Source of the DNA: Kaistella antarctica
GTDB lineage: Bacteria; Bacteroidota; Bacteroidia; Flavobacteriales; Weeksellaceae
Reading direction: 5' to 3'
Length of the DNA: 64,000 bases
NCBI RefSeq assembly: GCF_900109615.1
Contig: NZ_FOIX01000003.1
Coordinates: forward strand, 186,001-250,000
Shown: positions 9,098 through 18,202 of the stretch, in pieces
Layout: every line of letters starts with the position of its first letter
Numbering within the stretch: the first letter of the stretch is position 1
The notes under the pieces: generated by a model
Told to the model about the DNA's origin: nothing
Seen by the model: the letters and a program-made list of their open reading frames with translations, nothing else
Databases searched by the model: none
Translations under genes and position numbers: made by a program

Positions 9098-10180
9098 ATG
9101 AAAAAATTAATTTTATCAGCATCTTTATTGGTTTTTGGAATTTTCAATGCGCAGGAACAAATAGAAACTGCAGTTCCAAAAGTTACTTTTTCCGGTTACG
9201 CCGAAATATTTTACACCTACGATTTCCATCAACCGGATAATCATATTCGCCAACCTTTTCTTTATACCTACAATCGCCACAACGAATTTAATCTGAATTT
9301 AGGTTTGGTGAAAGCGAATTATGCGACAGAGAATATGCGCGCTAATTTGGCTTTAATGGCGGGAGCTTATCCGCAGGATAATCTGGCTGCAGAACAGGAT
9401 TTGTTGAAACACATTAATGAAGCTAACATTGGTTTCAAGGTTTCTAAAACGAAAAATATCTGGATTGATGCTGGAATAATGCCTTCACACATCGGGTGGG
9501 AAAGTGCGATCGGAAAAGATAATTTGACTTTAACCAGAAGTATTGCCGCTGAAAATTCTCCGTACTTTGAGACGGGAGCGAAGATTTCTTACACTTCAGA
9601 TAACGGTAGATTTTTCTTAAGTGGCTTGGTTTTAAATGGCTGGCAAAGAATCGCTCGACCAGAAGGAAATCAGACTTTAGCTTTCGGACATCAGTTGTCG
9701 TATAAATTCTCTGATAATTTCAGTTTGAACAGCAGTTCATTTGTCGGAAATGATAAACCGACCGATGATAAAAGAATGCGCTATTTCCACGATTTGTATG
9801 CAAACTTTACGCTCGGCGAAAAATGGTCTGGTATCGCAGGTCTTGACCTCGGTGCAGAGCAAAATGCAAAAGGAAGCGAGAAATACAATTCCTGGTATTC
9901 TCCGAATTTATTGCTGCGATATGCGATTACCGATCAGACGAAAATTGGTGGAAGAGTAGAATATTTTAATGATGAAAAAGGCATAATTATCGGAACCTCG
10001 ACTCCTAATGGCTTTCAAACTTTCGGATATTCCATAAACATCGATCATGAAATTCATAAAAATATATTGTGGCGAACAGAAGCGCGTGGATTTTCTTCCA
10101 AAGACGCTATCTTTATGAAAGATAATCTGCCGGAAAGCACGAACTTCTTTATCACCACAAGTCTTTCAGCCTGGTTTTGA
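9098..10180 (+). CDS. Outer-membrane beta-barrel porin (OmpL-like porin-2 type) of the kdp locus
   Basis: A 360-residue protein with a signal peptide cleaved after NAQ (about residue 18), then alternating beta strands throughout and a C-terminal aromatic residue (SAWF), as expected of a barrel. The pattern VTFSGYAEIFYTYDF, LVKANYATENMRANLALMAG, GIMPSHIGWESAIG fits the putative beta-barrel porin-2 family. Its position between kdpC and the KdpD-like sensor suggests it gives K+ passage through the outer membrane, but this is inference from the neighbourhood. Its stop overlaps the earliest possible start of the next gene by 4 bases. Confidence 0.8.
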   Translation: MKKLILSASLLVFGIFNAQEQIETAVPKVTFSGYAEIFYTYDFHQPDNHIRQPFLYTYNRHNEFNLNLGLVKANYATENMRANLALMAGAYPQDNLAAEQDLLKHINEANIGFKVSKTKNIWIDAGIMPSHIGWESAIGKDNLTLTRSIAAENSPYFETGAKISYTSDNGRFFLSGLVLNGWQRIARPEGNQTLAFGHQLSYKFSDNFSLNSSSFVGNDKPTDDKRMRYFHDLYANFTLGEKWSGIAGLDLGAEQNAKGSEKYNSWYSPNLLLRYAITDQTKIGGRVEYFNDEKGIIIGTSTPNGFQTFGYSINIDHEIHKNILWRTEARGFSSKDAIFMKDNLPESTNFFITTSLSAWF

Positions 10181-10224
10181 AACTGAAAAAGCTTCAACTC
10201 ATATATAATAGTAACAAATCATCA

Positions 10225-11337
10225 ATGTCTTCAGCTGAACATTTTCTAGAACTTATCCAAAGATCCAAACGCGGCAAATTCAAGATTTATATCGGAATGA
10301 GCGCCGGCGTGGGGAAAACTTATCGAATGTTACAGGAAGCACACTCGTTGCTGAAGCATGGAATTGATATTAAAATTGGGTATATCGAGCCGCATCTTCG
10401 AGCTGAAACGATTGCTTTGGTAGAAGGTGTTCCTATAATTCCACGAAAATCTATTTTTTATAAAGGAAAATATTTAGAGGAAATGGATGTTCAAGCGATT
10501 ATTAATGACCATCCCGATATTGTAATTGTTGATGAATTGGCGCACACGAACGTAGAAGGAAGCGCGAACAAGAAAAGATGGCAGGATGTTTTAGAAATTT
10601 TGGAGGCAGGAATTAACGTCATCAGTGCCGTGAATATTCAGCATATCGAAAGTTTAAATGAAAGCGTAAAAAATATAATCGGCATCGAAGTCACAGAAAG
10701 GGTTCCCGATAAAGTTCTCGCATTGGCGGATGAGGTTGTGAATATCGATTTGACGGGTGACGAATTAATTGCTAGACTAAAAGAAGGGAAAATTTACCCT
10801 GCAGACAAAATTGAAGTGTCCCTGAATAATTTTTTTAAAAGTGATCATATTCTGCAGCTTCGGGAATTGGCTTTAAAGGAAGTCGCCACGCACGTTGAGA
10901 AAAAAGTTGAAACAGAAGTCACCAAATCGGTCAATACACGACCGGAAAAATTCTTAGCTTGCATTAGCAGCAATGAAAAAACGGCCAAAGCGGTAATTCG
11001 GAAAACGGCACGATTGGCCAGTTATTACAACAGTCGCTGGACGGTTCTATACGTTCAATTACCGAAGGAAAGTGCAGATAAAATTGCTTTAGACAAACAA
11101 AGATATTTGATTCACAACTTAAATTTCGCCCAAGAAATGGGTGCTCAAGTGGTGAAGAAAAACGGCGCCTCAATCTCGGACACGATTCTGGAATATGTGC
11201 AAGAAAATAAAATCACCACGGTTTGCATTGGGAAACCACATCATAATTTTTTTCAACAGGTTTTTCGCCTCAATTGGTTTCATAACTTTGTCACCAAGAT
11301 GATGAATGAAAAAGTGGATATCATCATTCTTTCCTGA
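10225..11337 (+). CDS. kdpD: KdpD-type sensor protein without kinase domain
   Basis: 370 residues from the ATG at 10225. The N-terminal KdpD sensor domain (about 1-215) is clear: RGKFKIYIGMSAGVGKTYRM (Walker-like), IVIVDELAHTN, and VNIQHIESLN. A universal-stress-protein-like domain follows (about 235-370). There is no membrane segment, HisKA or HATPase domain, unlike the ~890-residue E. coli KdpD, so signalling must go through another protein, most simply the kinase encoded 44 bases downstream. The frame extends to a TTG at 10177 that overlaps the porin stop, but I prefer the ATG, because homologs start shortly before the RSKRGK segment. Confidence 0.88.
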   Translation: MSSAEHFLELIQRSKRGKFKIYIGMSAGVGKTYRMLQEAHSLLKHGIDIKIGYIEPHLRAETIALVEGVPIIPRKSIFYKGKYLEEMDVQAIINDHPDIVIVDELAHTNVEGSANKKRWQDVLEILEAGINVISAVNIQHIESLNESVKNIIGIEVTERVPDKVLALADEVVNIDLTGDELIARLKEGKIYPADKIEVSLNNFFKSDHILQLRELALKEVATHVEKKVETEVTKSVNTRPEKFLACISSNEKTAKAVIRKTARLASYYNSRWTVLYVQLPKESADKIALDKQRYLIHNLNFAQEMGAQVVKKNGASISDTILEYVQENKITTVCIGKPHHNFFQQVFRLNWFHNFVTKMMNEKVDIIILS

Positions 11338-11381
11338 AGAAGGTCGCAATACGATTTTAAAAATATAATTTCTTTCATCAA

Positions 11382-13091
11382 ATGAAAATTAAAACCAAAC
11401 TCACGCTCGGTGTAGGATTATTATTTCTAATGATTGTCCTGTTATCCGTTGTAAGTGCGTTGAACATCTACAAGCAAAAATCTGACACAGAAAAAATTCT
11501 GATTGCCAATTATAACTCATTGGAATATTCTAAAAATATGATATTGGCTTTGGATCGCATCGATACAGACAGTACGCAAACTGAAATCTTCAAGAATAAT
11601 CTCGTCCTGGAAAGTAAAAATCTGACCGAAAAGGGTGAAAAAGATTCTTATCAAAGTTTAGTTTCCCACTTTCAAAATTATCAGCAATTACCCAATATTG
11701 AAAGTGAAAAATTGATCAGAAATGATTTGGTGGATATTATGCGTCTGAATATGACGGCCATTGTGCAGAAAAGTGATACGGCGATTGAAACCGCGGAGAC
11801 TGCCACGACTTGGGTAATTTCTCTCGGAACCATTTGTTTCATTATCGCCTTTACGTTGCTCTTTAATCTTCCGGATAACATCGCGCGGCCGATTAAAGAA
11901 TTAACGGAAAGTATCAAGCAGATTGCCAATAAAAACTATCATGAACGTGTTAACTTCGAAGGAAGTGAAGAGTTTGAAGACTTAGCCAACTCCTTTAATT
12001 CGATGGCAGAAAAGTTGGAAGAATATCAAAGCAGCAGTTTGTCGAAACAGTTGATGGATAAAAAACGCGTCGAAATGTTGATTTCCAATATGCATGATCC
12101 TGTAATTGGGTTGGATGAAAATAATCAAATCAACTTTATTAATGAAGAAGCGCTGAAAATTTCTGGCTTATTTCGGGAAGATGTCGTTGGGAAATCTGCC
12201 GCAGACATTGCTGTGAATAATGATTTGCTGAGGGAATTGTTGCGTAATGCTGGAGCGGAAGAGAAATTAGAAGTACCGATGAAAATTTTCGCCGACAACA
12301 AAGAAAGTTATTTTGAACAGGAAATCATTCCGATCAGTATTATTCCGACCGGTGAAACTGAGAAGAAAGATGCGGGTAAAGTAATTTTACTAAGAAATAT
12401 TACGGCTTACAAAGAACTGGATTTTGCGAAAACGAATTTTATCGCGACCGTTTCTCATGAATTAAAAACACCGATTTCTTCGATGAAAATGGGCACGCAA
12501 TTATTGAAGAATGAAAAATTCGGAAATTTGAATGAGCAGCAGAAAGAATTGTTGAAAAGCATTGAAGAAGATGGCGAAAGATTGCTGAATATTACGGGTG
12601 AGCTGTTGAATTTATCTCAAGCCGAAAGTGGAAATATCCGGTTTAATATTAAAGATTGCAACGTTTCTGATTTGGTGAAAACCGCGGTCAGTAATAACTT
12701 GATTATTGCGGAGAACAAAGAAATTAAACTGATCTCTAACCTGAAGACTAAGAGTGAGGACGCGATAAAAGCCGATTTTGATAAAACCGTTTGGGTTTTA
12801 AATAATTTCCTAACGAACGCGATCAAACATTCTGAAGTCGGGCAAAAAGTGATTATCGTCACCGATCAAATTGGAGATAAAGTCAAGTTTTCTGTACAGG
12901 ATTTTGGTAAAGGAATCGATCAGAAATACCATTCCAAAGTTTTTGACCGGTACTTTCAAATTCCAGAAGATCATCAGACCGGAACTGGTTTGGGTTTAGC
13001 CATCAGCAAGAATTTTATTGAAAAACAAGGAGGTTCAATCGGTTTGGATAGTGAAGAAAACGGCGGAAGTATTTTCTGGATGACTTTGTAA
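11382..13091 (+). CDS. Membrane HAMP/PAS sensor histidine kinase, partner of the split KdpD
   Basis: A 569-residue kinase. It has a membrane helix at about 7-28, a short periplasmic region, a second helix at about 145-167, HAMP to about 220 (RPIKELTESIKQIA), PAS (about 228-340), HisKA with H359 in VSHELKTP, and HATPase with N-box NNFLTNAIKHS, DFGKGID and GTGLGLAIS. It lies 44 bases after the kinase-less KdpD on the same strand, so together they reconstruct the functions of one KdpD. The likely phosphorylation target is the NtrC-type regulator at 2772, as no other response regulator is in the window. It could also serve other signals. Confidence 0.92.
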   Translation: MKIKTKLTLGVGLLFLMIVLLSVVSALNIYKQKSDTEKILIANYNSLEYSKNMILALDRIDTDSTQTEIFKNNLVLESKNLTEKGEKDSYQSLVSHFQNYQQLPNIESEKLIRNDLVDIMRLNMTAIVQKSDTAIETAETATTWVISLGTICFIIAFTLLFNLPDNIARPIKELTESIKQIANKNYHERVNFEGSEEFEDLANSFNSMAEKLEEYQSSSLSKQLMDKKRVEMLISNMHDPVIGLDENNQINFINEEALKISGLFREDVVGKSAADIAVNNDLLRELLRNAGAEEKLEVPMKIFADNKESYFEQEIIPISIIPTGETEKKDAGKVILLRNITAYKELDFAKTNFIATVSHELKTPISSMKMGTQLLKNEKFGNLNEQQKELLKSIEEDGERLLNITGELLNLSQAESGNIRFNIKDCNVSDLVKTAVSNNLIIAENKEIKLISNLKTKSEDAIKADFDKTVWVLNNFLTNAIKHSEVGQKVIIVTDQIGDKVKFSVQDFGKGIDQKYHSKVFDRYFQIPEDHQTGTGLGLAISKNFIEKQGGSIGLDSEENGGSIFWMTL

Positions 13092-13098
13092 GAAAGTT

Positions 13099-13923
13099 TT
13101 ATTTGCTGTTCTTTTTCATGAAATTAACGGTTTCATCAAAACGATTGCTCCACGGAAAAAAATATTGCAAAATCATAGGAATATGACTTTTGTTGACCAT
13201 GATCGGTTTAACATCAGGTTGAAATTTGTTCAGTTTCGTTACAAAATGTTTGTTGGCCGTAGTTATAGATTCGTGCGTTTTTGAACCGACGTAAATTAAA
13301 AAGGGCGGCGATTTCTCATCCAGAAAATTAATGGGAGACGCTTGATACCAGTTTTCTGGCTTGTTGCTCCAAGTCGCCAGATAGTCATCTTCGGATGTTG
13401 GTGGAATTTTTTCTAGATAATCTTTCATGTCAATCCCAGCGCCATCATTTAAAATGATTCCTGAGATGGAGTTAGAGTCAATCCCAAATTTTGGGTTCAA
13501 AACGGCGGAAGCACCCAATTGCGCGCCCGCGGAATGTCCAGTCACGAAAAGCTGATCAGGATTTCCTTGGTAAGTTGAAATGTTTTGCTGCACCCATTTT
13601 ACGGCAGCTGCAATTTGTGTTGTCATTTGATCTACATTCGCTTTCGGACTTAGAGTATATTCCGGCATTACTGTAATCACGCCTTTCTTGGCAAAATTTC
13701 TGCCAAAGAAACCGTACTGATCTTTATTGCCGCTGTTCCAATTGCCACCGTGAACAAAAATAAGCACGGGTAATTTTTTCTTTGTAGGATTATTAGGAAC
13801 GAAGATGTTGAGTTTCAAATCTTCCGCATTTTTGGAAGAACTGTAAACGATATCTTTATATTTTTGAGACTGCCAACTCATCATGAGAAAAGACCCGAGC
13901 AGGAGATAAATAATTTTTTGCAT
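13099..13923 (-). CDS. Secreted alpha/beta-hydrolase (carboxylesterase, BD-FAE-like)
   Basis: A 274-residue protein with an N-terminal hydrophobic signal (about 1-19). The oxyanion motif is VHGGNWNSG, the nucleophile elbow is TGHSAGAQLGA, and a late histidine sits in NKSHIPMILQYF, giving a plausible Ser-Asp-His triad. The family hydrolyses short acyl esters, and some members act as polysaccharide deacetylases or feruloyl esterases. The substrate is not predictable. It is convergent with the histidine kinase gene, with only 7 bases between the stops. Confidence 0.82.
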   Translation of the reverse strand: MQKIIYLLLGSFLMMSWQSQKYKDIVYSSSKNAEDLKLNIFVPNNPTKKKLPVLIFVHGGNWNSGNKDQYGFFGRNFAKKGVITVMPEYTLSPKANVDQMTTQIAAAVKWVQQNISTYQGNPDQLFVTGHSAGAQLGASAVLNPKFGIDSNSISGIILNDGAGIDMKDYLEKIPPTSEDDYLATWSNKPENWYQASPINFLDEKSPPFLIYVGSKTHESITTANKHFVTKLNKFQPDVKPIMVNKSHIPMILQYFFPWSNRFDETVNFMKKNSK

Positions 13924-14022
13924 ACTTAAAAATACGAGATTTTAGTGGAAGCGGTTTTGCATTTTTGATGAAACTGCTATGCTTAACTTTAATTCGAATC
14001 ATTTCCCGCTATAAATTAAACT

Positions 14023-14054
14023 AAAAAAACCTCGAACAGGAATGTTCAAGGTTT
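14023..14054 (-). terminator. Terminator of the META-domain lipoprotein gene
   Basis: 12-bp stem with one G-U wobble (14027-14038 with 14043-14054) and a 4-base loop. On the minus strand it is followed by seven T. It lies 37 bases past the stop at 14091. Confidence 0.85.
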
Positions 14055-14090
14055 CTATATTGGTTCTGCCTAGTGAAGATTCTGTTCAAA

Positions 14091-14855
14091 TTAGTTCGTT
14101 TCGAAAACGGCAAAAACTTTATTTCCAGCGTCTTTCAAAATCAACATTTTATCTTTCACTTGATAATTGTTGGCATTTTTAAAGATGTTAGCAAAGGTTT
14201 GCTCATTCAGTTTAACATCCGGACAAGCCATTTTCGTCATTGCCATGTTAGGATTAAAGGTAATGGTGTTTTTACCAGAAAGCGTATAGTTACCACTGAA
14301 AGAGTTACAGCCTGCGAAACCAGTGATTTTACCACCGCTTCTCAACATAAATCCTTGCTCTTTTTCTTGGTTAGGAACCATCGTTACTTTTTTTCCGTTC
14401 AACTCTTTCAAGCTCCAATAAGTATTTAAGGCCGGATCTTTACTCATCTCAGCAAAGACAGCAAGAGGTGCTCTTCTTCCTACGTTCAGCATTAGTTGAC
14501 CGTTATTTAGCGTAAAGTTATCAGCAGTTTTCAATACGTCCATTACCTCTTTTTCAACGTTCATATCATACGGTGCGCACATCATTCTGGTACTCGCAAC
14601 TTGGGTAAAGTTAATTTGAGTTCCATTTTTTACCATGTAATTTCCGTTCAAAGTATTACATCCAGCGAATCCAGTAATTTTATTATTGGCGTCGAAATCG
14701 ATGAACACTGGTTTGCTGGTCGTAATTTCTCTTCCTTCTAAGGAGATTAATTCCCATTTCTTATTAATGGTTTCTGCCGTAGGAGTTACGGTGTTCGACA
14801 CGGGTGCACAACTTGTTACGATTGCTGCAAGAGCTAAGGCTAGTACTGTCTTCAT
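14091..14855 (-). CDS. Lipoprotein with two META (HslJ-like) domains
   Basis: 254 residues. A lipoprotein signal peptide ends in the lipobox VTSC (Cys16). Two META domains follow (about 30-130 and 140-252), each with the W-x-L opening and the conserved FAGCN motif (FAGCNTLNGNY, FAGCNSFSGNY) plus a later MMCAP or KMACP cysteine segment. META/HslJ proteins are envelope proteins of unclear function, and E. coli HslJ is heat-inducible and linked to novobiocin resistance. Single-gene transcript: its own terminator follows, and about 400 bases of empty DNA precede it. Confidence 0.88.
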   Translation of the reverse strand: MKTVLALALAAIVTSCAPVSNTVTPTAETINKKWELISLEGREITTSKPVFIDFDANNKITGFAGCNTLNGNYMVKNGTQINFTQVASTRMMCAPYDMNVEKEVMDVLKTADNFTLNNGQLMLNVGRRAPLAVFAEMSKDPALNTYWSLKELNGKKVTMVPNQEKEQGFMLRSGGKITGFAGCNSFSGNYTLSGKNTITFNPNMAMTKMACPDVKLNEQTFANIFKNANNYQVKDKMLILKDAGNKVFAVFETN

Positions 14856-15204
14856 ATTGTTTTATTTTAGTAGTTAAAATTTAATTCTAAAGATTGAAAA
14901 TCATCGTTTAAGTTTCTGGTAAAGAAAAAAGTAATGATCTCTATAGTTAATAGTTAGCGTTGCAAATGTCAGTCCGAAAATATTTTAACGATATTGATGT
15001 AAATATCATTTTTTGATATTTAAAGGGTTTTACTTTGAAAATTAATTAATAACATCGAATTAATGAGAGGAAGTGGTAAGGTTTCAACTTAAATTATCTT
15101 TAAAAATGAAATGTTATTTATTGTAAATTTTATAAAAATATCCTGATAATTTTAGATATTATGCAAACCATAGAGTTGAGTTTTGTTTTAAACTCATTTT
15201 GATA
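14856..15204. other. AT-rich intergenic region, no gene seen
   Basis: About 350 bases upstream of the META gene. I see no coding frame, RNA gene or exact TAnnTTTG box on the minus strand. A near miss (CAAATGTC on the plus strand) is in 14960-14970. It must hold the META gene promoter. Confidence 0.5.
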
Positions 15205-15237
15205 AACAAAAATAGCTGCGAAATAATCGCAGCTATT
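15205..15237 (-). terminator. Terminator of the FKBP gene
   Basis: Perfect 11-bp stem AATAGCTGCGA (15211-15221) / TCGCAGCTATT (15227-15237). The minus-strand transcript continues into a T-rich tail. It starts 18 bases after the stop at 15255. Confidence 0.88.
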
Positions 15238-15254
15238 ATAAAAAAATTTGGTGA

Positions 15255-15755
15255 TTAATGAACTTCCGTCCCATCAGCTCCATGAACGTGGCCGTGAGCC
15301 AATTCATCTTCTGTTGCTGGTCGGGTAGACTCTAATTCAATATCAAAATGCAACGTTTTTCCAGCCATTGGATGGTTTAGATCTACAGTTACCGTTTCTT
15401 CAGAAACTTCTAAAACAATACCGCTCACATGATTTCCCTGAGCGTCTTGAAGAGGTAACATCGCACCAATTGGTGGCATTCCTGAGTCAGCAAACATTTC
15501 TACGGGCAATTGCGTTGTTGCTTCTTCAATTTTTTCGCCATATCCTTCCTCTGGAACGATGGTAAATGATTTCTTGTCGCCTGCAACCATACCTTGAAGT
15601 TCTTCTTCAAACTTGGGCAACATCATGCCGACACCGTATAAAAAGGTAAAAGGATTTTCAGCCTCTGTAGTTTCGATGAAAGTTTTTTCACCATTTTCTT
15701 CCAGGGCGTTCAACGTGTAATGTAATGCTACGACTTGATTTTTGTCTATTGTCAT
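15255..15755 (-). CDS. SlyD-like FKBP-type peptidyl-prolyl isomerase
   Basis: 166 residues. It shows the SlyD-class arrangement: an N-terminal FKBP half (VALHYTLNALEENGE, FLYGVGMMLPKFEEELQGM), an inserted IF domain (about 70-125, PEEGYGEKIEEA), and return to the FKBP fold with VDLNHPMAGKTLHFDIEL. The tail carries three histidines (HGHVHG) and could bind metal weakly, but it is far shorter than the E. coli SlyD metal tail. It catalyses proline isomerisation and acts as a folding chaperone in the cytoplasm. It has its own promoter box and terminator. Confidence 0.92.
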   Translation of the reverse strand: MTIDKNQVVALHYTLNALEENGEKTFIETTEAENPFTFLYGVGMMLPKFEEELQGMVAGDKKSFTIVPEEGYGEKIEEATTQLPVEMFADSGMPPIGAMLPLQDAQGNHVSGIVLEVSEETVTVDLNHPMAGKTLHFDIELESTRPATEDELAHGHVHGADGTEVH

Positions 15756-15840
15756 GAGATAATTGTTATCAAGGATTTCAAATCCTCTTATTAAAATTGT
15801 ATGTTTTAATGGGTAACGCTTAGGTTAAACCTATTGGGTG

Positions 15841-15848
15841 CAAAGGTA
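15841..15848 (-). promoter_or_regulatory. -7 promoter box (TACCTTTG) of the FKBP gene
   Basis: TACCTTTG on the minus strand matches TAnnTTTG and lies about 86 bases before the FKBP start. Confidence 0.4.
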
Positions 15849-15891
15849 ATAAATTCAAATAAACTGAAATTTAAAACTACGAATGCGATTA

Positions 15892-18009
15892 CTAATCTGC
15901 TTTTAATTCAACATCGGATTCGTCAGTTAAATGTAAAACTCCTTCCGTTAAACCCTCGGGATGTTCTGTAAATCCTTTCAGTTTTGAAGATTTTCCTTTG
16001 GTAATGATGTCCTGAATTTGCTTTTCAGTGAGTTTCTTTCCAAACAAAAGGAAAGGAACTTTAAATCCACAGCCTTTATAATTGGAACAACCAATAGCGG
16101 TTTTGCCTTTCATCAACTTGGTTTGTTTGCATTTTGGGCAGTCTTCTTCCTCCCAAACAATCGCTACAATTTTCCGGGGCGCTGTCTCTTTCTTCTCTTT
16201 CGGTTTTACTTCTTCCTGAAAAGAAATCACTTTCGCTTTTTCGTTAATGACTGTTCTGGTTAAGTTGGTTACCATCGCTATCAATTCTTCTTTAAATTGA
16301 GTCGCATCATATTCTCCACGCTCAATCTTTCTAAGTTTAGATTCCCATTCTCCTGTTAATTCAGGACTTTTTAATAATTCATCTTGAATGGTGTCAATCA
16401 ATTCTACACCAGTTGAAGTTGCAAAAATGTTTTTCTTTTTCCGCTCGATATATTTTCTTCGGAAAAGGGTTTCAATAATATTGGCTCGGGTAGATGGTCG
16501 GCCAATGCCGTTGCTTTTCATCATCTCGCGCAGTTCTTCGTCTTCCACTTGTTTCCCCGCGGTTTCCATGGCGCGCAATAAAGTAGCTTCCGTATAAGCT
16601 TTCGGAGCACTTGTTTTTCCTTGATGAATTAAAGGTTTGTGTGGCCCTTTTTCACCCGCTTTAAATTCCGGAATCGTCTGCTCTTCCTCCTTCTCCTTTT
16701 TTTCGCTGTCTTCTTTTTTGTCTTTAAGGTAAACTTCTCGCCAACCTAATTCCAGGATTTGTCGCCCAGTTGTTTTAAAGGGAATCGTCCCAACTTGACC
16801 TTCTACTAAAGTATTGGAGATTTTACATTCCGGATAAAAAACAGCGATAAAACGTTTCGCCACCAAATCATAAATCAGTTTTTCTTCGCGACTTAAATTG
16901 GACGAAGGTGGAATTTCCGTCGGAATAATGGCGTGGTGATCGGTGACTTTAGCATCATCAAAAACGGTTTTCGATTTGGGAATCGCTTGCGTCAAAAGTG
17001 GCGCGGTCAACTCAGAATAAAAATTCATTGATTGCAGAATACCACTAATCTTTGAATGCAAACTTTCGGAAAGGTAAGTCGTATCAACACGCGGATAAGT
17101 CGTATGTTTTTTTTCGTACAAACTTTGAATATACTTTAAGGTATTCTCGGCGGAAAAACCAAATTTTCGGTTGGCTTCAACTTGCAAAGCCGTCAAATCA
17201 AAGAGCCGTGGATTCTTTTCTTTTCCTTCTTTAATTTCAAAAGAGATAATTTCAAAAAGATTTTGTTTTAGATATTCTAATCCTTTCTCTGCTTTTTCTT
17301 TCGTTTTTAAACGGTCGATGGCTGCATTAAAAATAACATCTCTGTATTTGGTTTTCAGTTCCCAATATTCTTCCGTTGTAAATGCGTCGATTTCTTTCTG
17401 TCTCAAAACTATCATTGCCAGCGTCGGCGTTTGAACTCTGCCAATTGAAAGCACGCTTTTATTTCCGCCAAATTTTCGGGTGAATAATCGGGTAGCATTG
17501 ATTCCCAAGAGCCAGTCACCAATCGCGCGCGCATTTCCGGCCAGATAGAGATTTTGATAGTCTTCAGCAGGTTTTAAATTAGCAAATCCTTCTTTAATGG
17601 CTTCTTCCGTCAATGACGAAATCCACAATCTTTTCATTGGTTTTTTACATTTCGCCTTATGCAAAACCCAGCGCTGAATGACTTCTCCTTCTTGCCCCGC
17701 ATCACCGCAGTTAATAACTTCAGCACAATCCAAAACCAATTTCTCAATGATTTTAAACTGTCGTTCAACACCTGAGTTTTCTATTAGCTTAATTCCGAAC
17801 GGATCGGGAATAATCGGAAGGGTAAATAAATTCCAGGATTTAAGGTGCGCACTGTAATCATGCGGTTCTTTCAGCGTACAGAGATGTCCAAACGTCCAGG
17901 TAACCCAATAACCATTGCCTTCGAAATAGCCTTGCTTGGGAACATCTGCTCCTAAAACTTTGGCAATATCTCTAGCAACACTTGGCTTTTCAGCAATACA
18001 TAAAATCAT
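15892..18009 (-). CDS. topB: DNA topoisomerase III (type IA)
   Basis: A 705-residue type IA topoisomerase. The Toprim domain is at the N-terminus (LCIAEKPSVARDIAKVLG, then INCGDAGQEGE with the acidic metal-binding residues). The SIGRVQTPTLAMI motif follows, and the catalytic tyrosine is Tyr305 in TTYPRVDTTYL. The C-terminus has a CPKC...GCSNYKGCGF zinc-ribbon-like segment. It decatenates DNA by single-strand passage, and TopB is usual in Bacteroidota alongside TopA. A lysine/glutamate-rich insert is present near 445-460 (KKEDSEKKEKEEEQ). It looks full-length and intact. Confidence 0.96.
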   Translation of the reverse strand: MILCIAEKPSVARDIAKVLGADVPKQGYFEGNGYWVTWTFGHLCTLKEPHDYSAHLKSWNLFTLPIIPDPFGIKLIENSGVERQFKIIEKLVLDCAEVINCGDAGQEGEVIQRWVLHKAKCKKPMKRLWISSLTEEAIKEGFANLKPAEDYQNLYLAGNARAIGDWLLGINATRLFTRKFGGNKSVLSIGRVQTPTLAMIVLRQKEIDAFTTEEYWELKTKYRDVIFNAAIDRLKTKEKAEKGLEYLKQNLFEIISFEIKEGKEKNPRLFDLTALQVEANRKFGFSAENTLKYIQSLYEKKHTTYPRVDTTYLSESLHSKISGILQSMNFYSELTAPLLTQAIPKSKTVFDDAKVTDHHAIIPTEIPPSSNLSREEKLIYDLVAKRFIAVFYPECKISNTLVEGQVGTIPFKTTGRQILELGWREVYLKDKKEDSEKKEKEEEQTIPEFKAGEKGPHKPLIHQGKTSAPKAYTEATLLRAMETAGKQVEDEELREMMKSNGIGRPSTRANIIETLFRRKYIERKKKNIFATSTGVELIDTIQDELLKSPELTGEWESKLRKIERGEYDATQFKEELIAMVTNLTRTVINEKAKVISFQEEVKPKEKKETAPRKIVAIVWEEEDCPKCKQTKLMKGKTAIGCSNYKGCGFKVPFLLFGKKLTEKQIQDIITKGKSSKLKGFTEHPEGLTEGVLHLTDESDVELKAD

Positions 18010-18148
18010 AGGTCAACTTCATTTTTTGGGCGAGCTGCAAATTTGAGTAAATTTTAGCACATAAAAAATAAGTGATTTTTTAAATTCAATCTGCGATATC
18101 TTAAATTAAGCTTCTTTAAACCTCCAAGTAGTATTGCAAAATCGTCGT

Positions 18149-18180
18149 AAAAAAAACGCTCCCAATAATTCGGAAGCGTT
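18149..18180 (-). terminator. Terminator of the M23 peptidase gene
   Basis: 9-bp stem with one wobble formed by 18155-18163 and 18172-18180, followed on the minus strand by a run of T. It is 22 bases after the stop at 18203. Confidence 0.8.
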
Positions 18181-18202
18181 TCAATATTTTAAGCGGTCTT
18201 TT

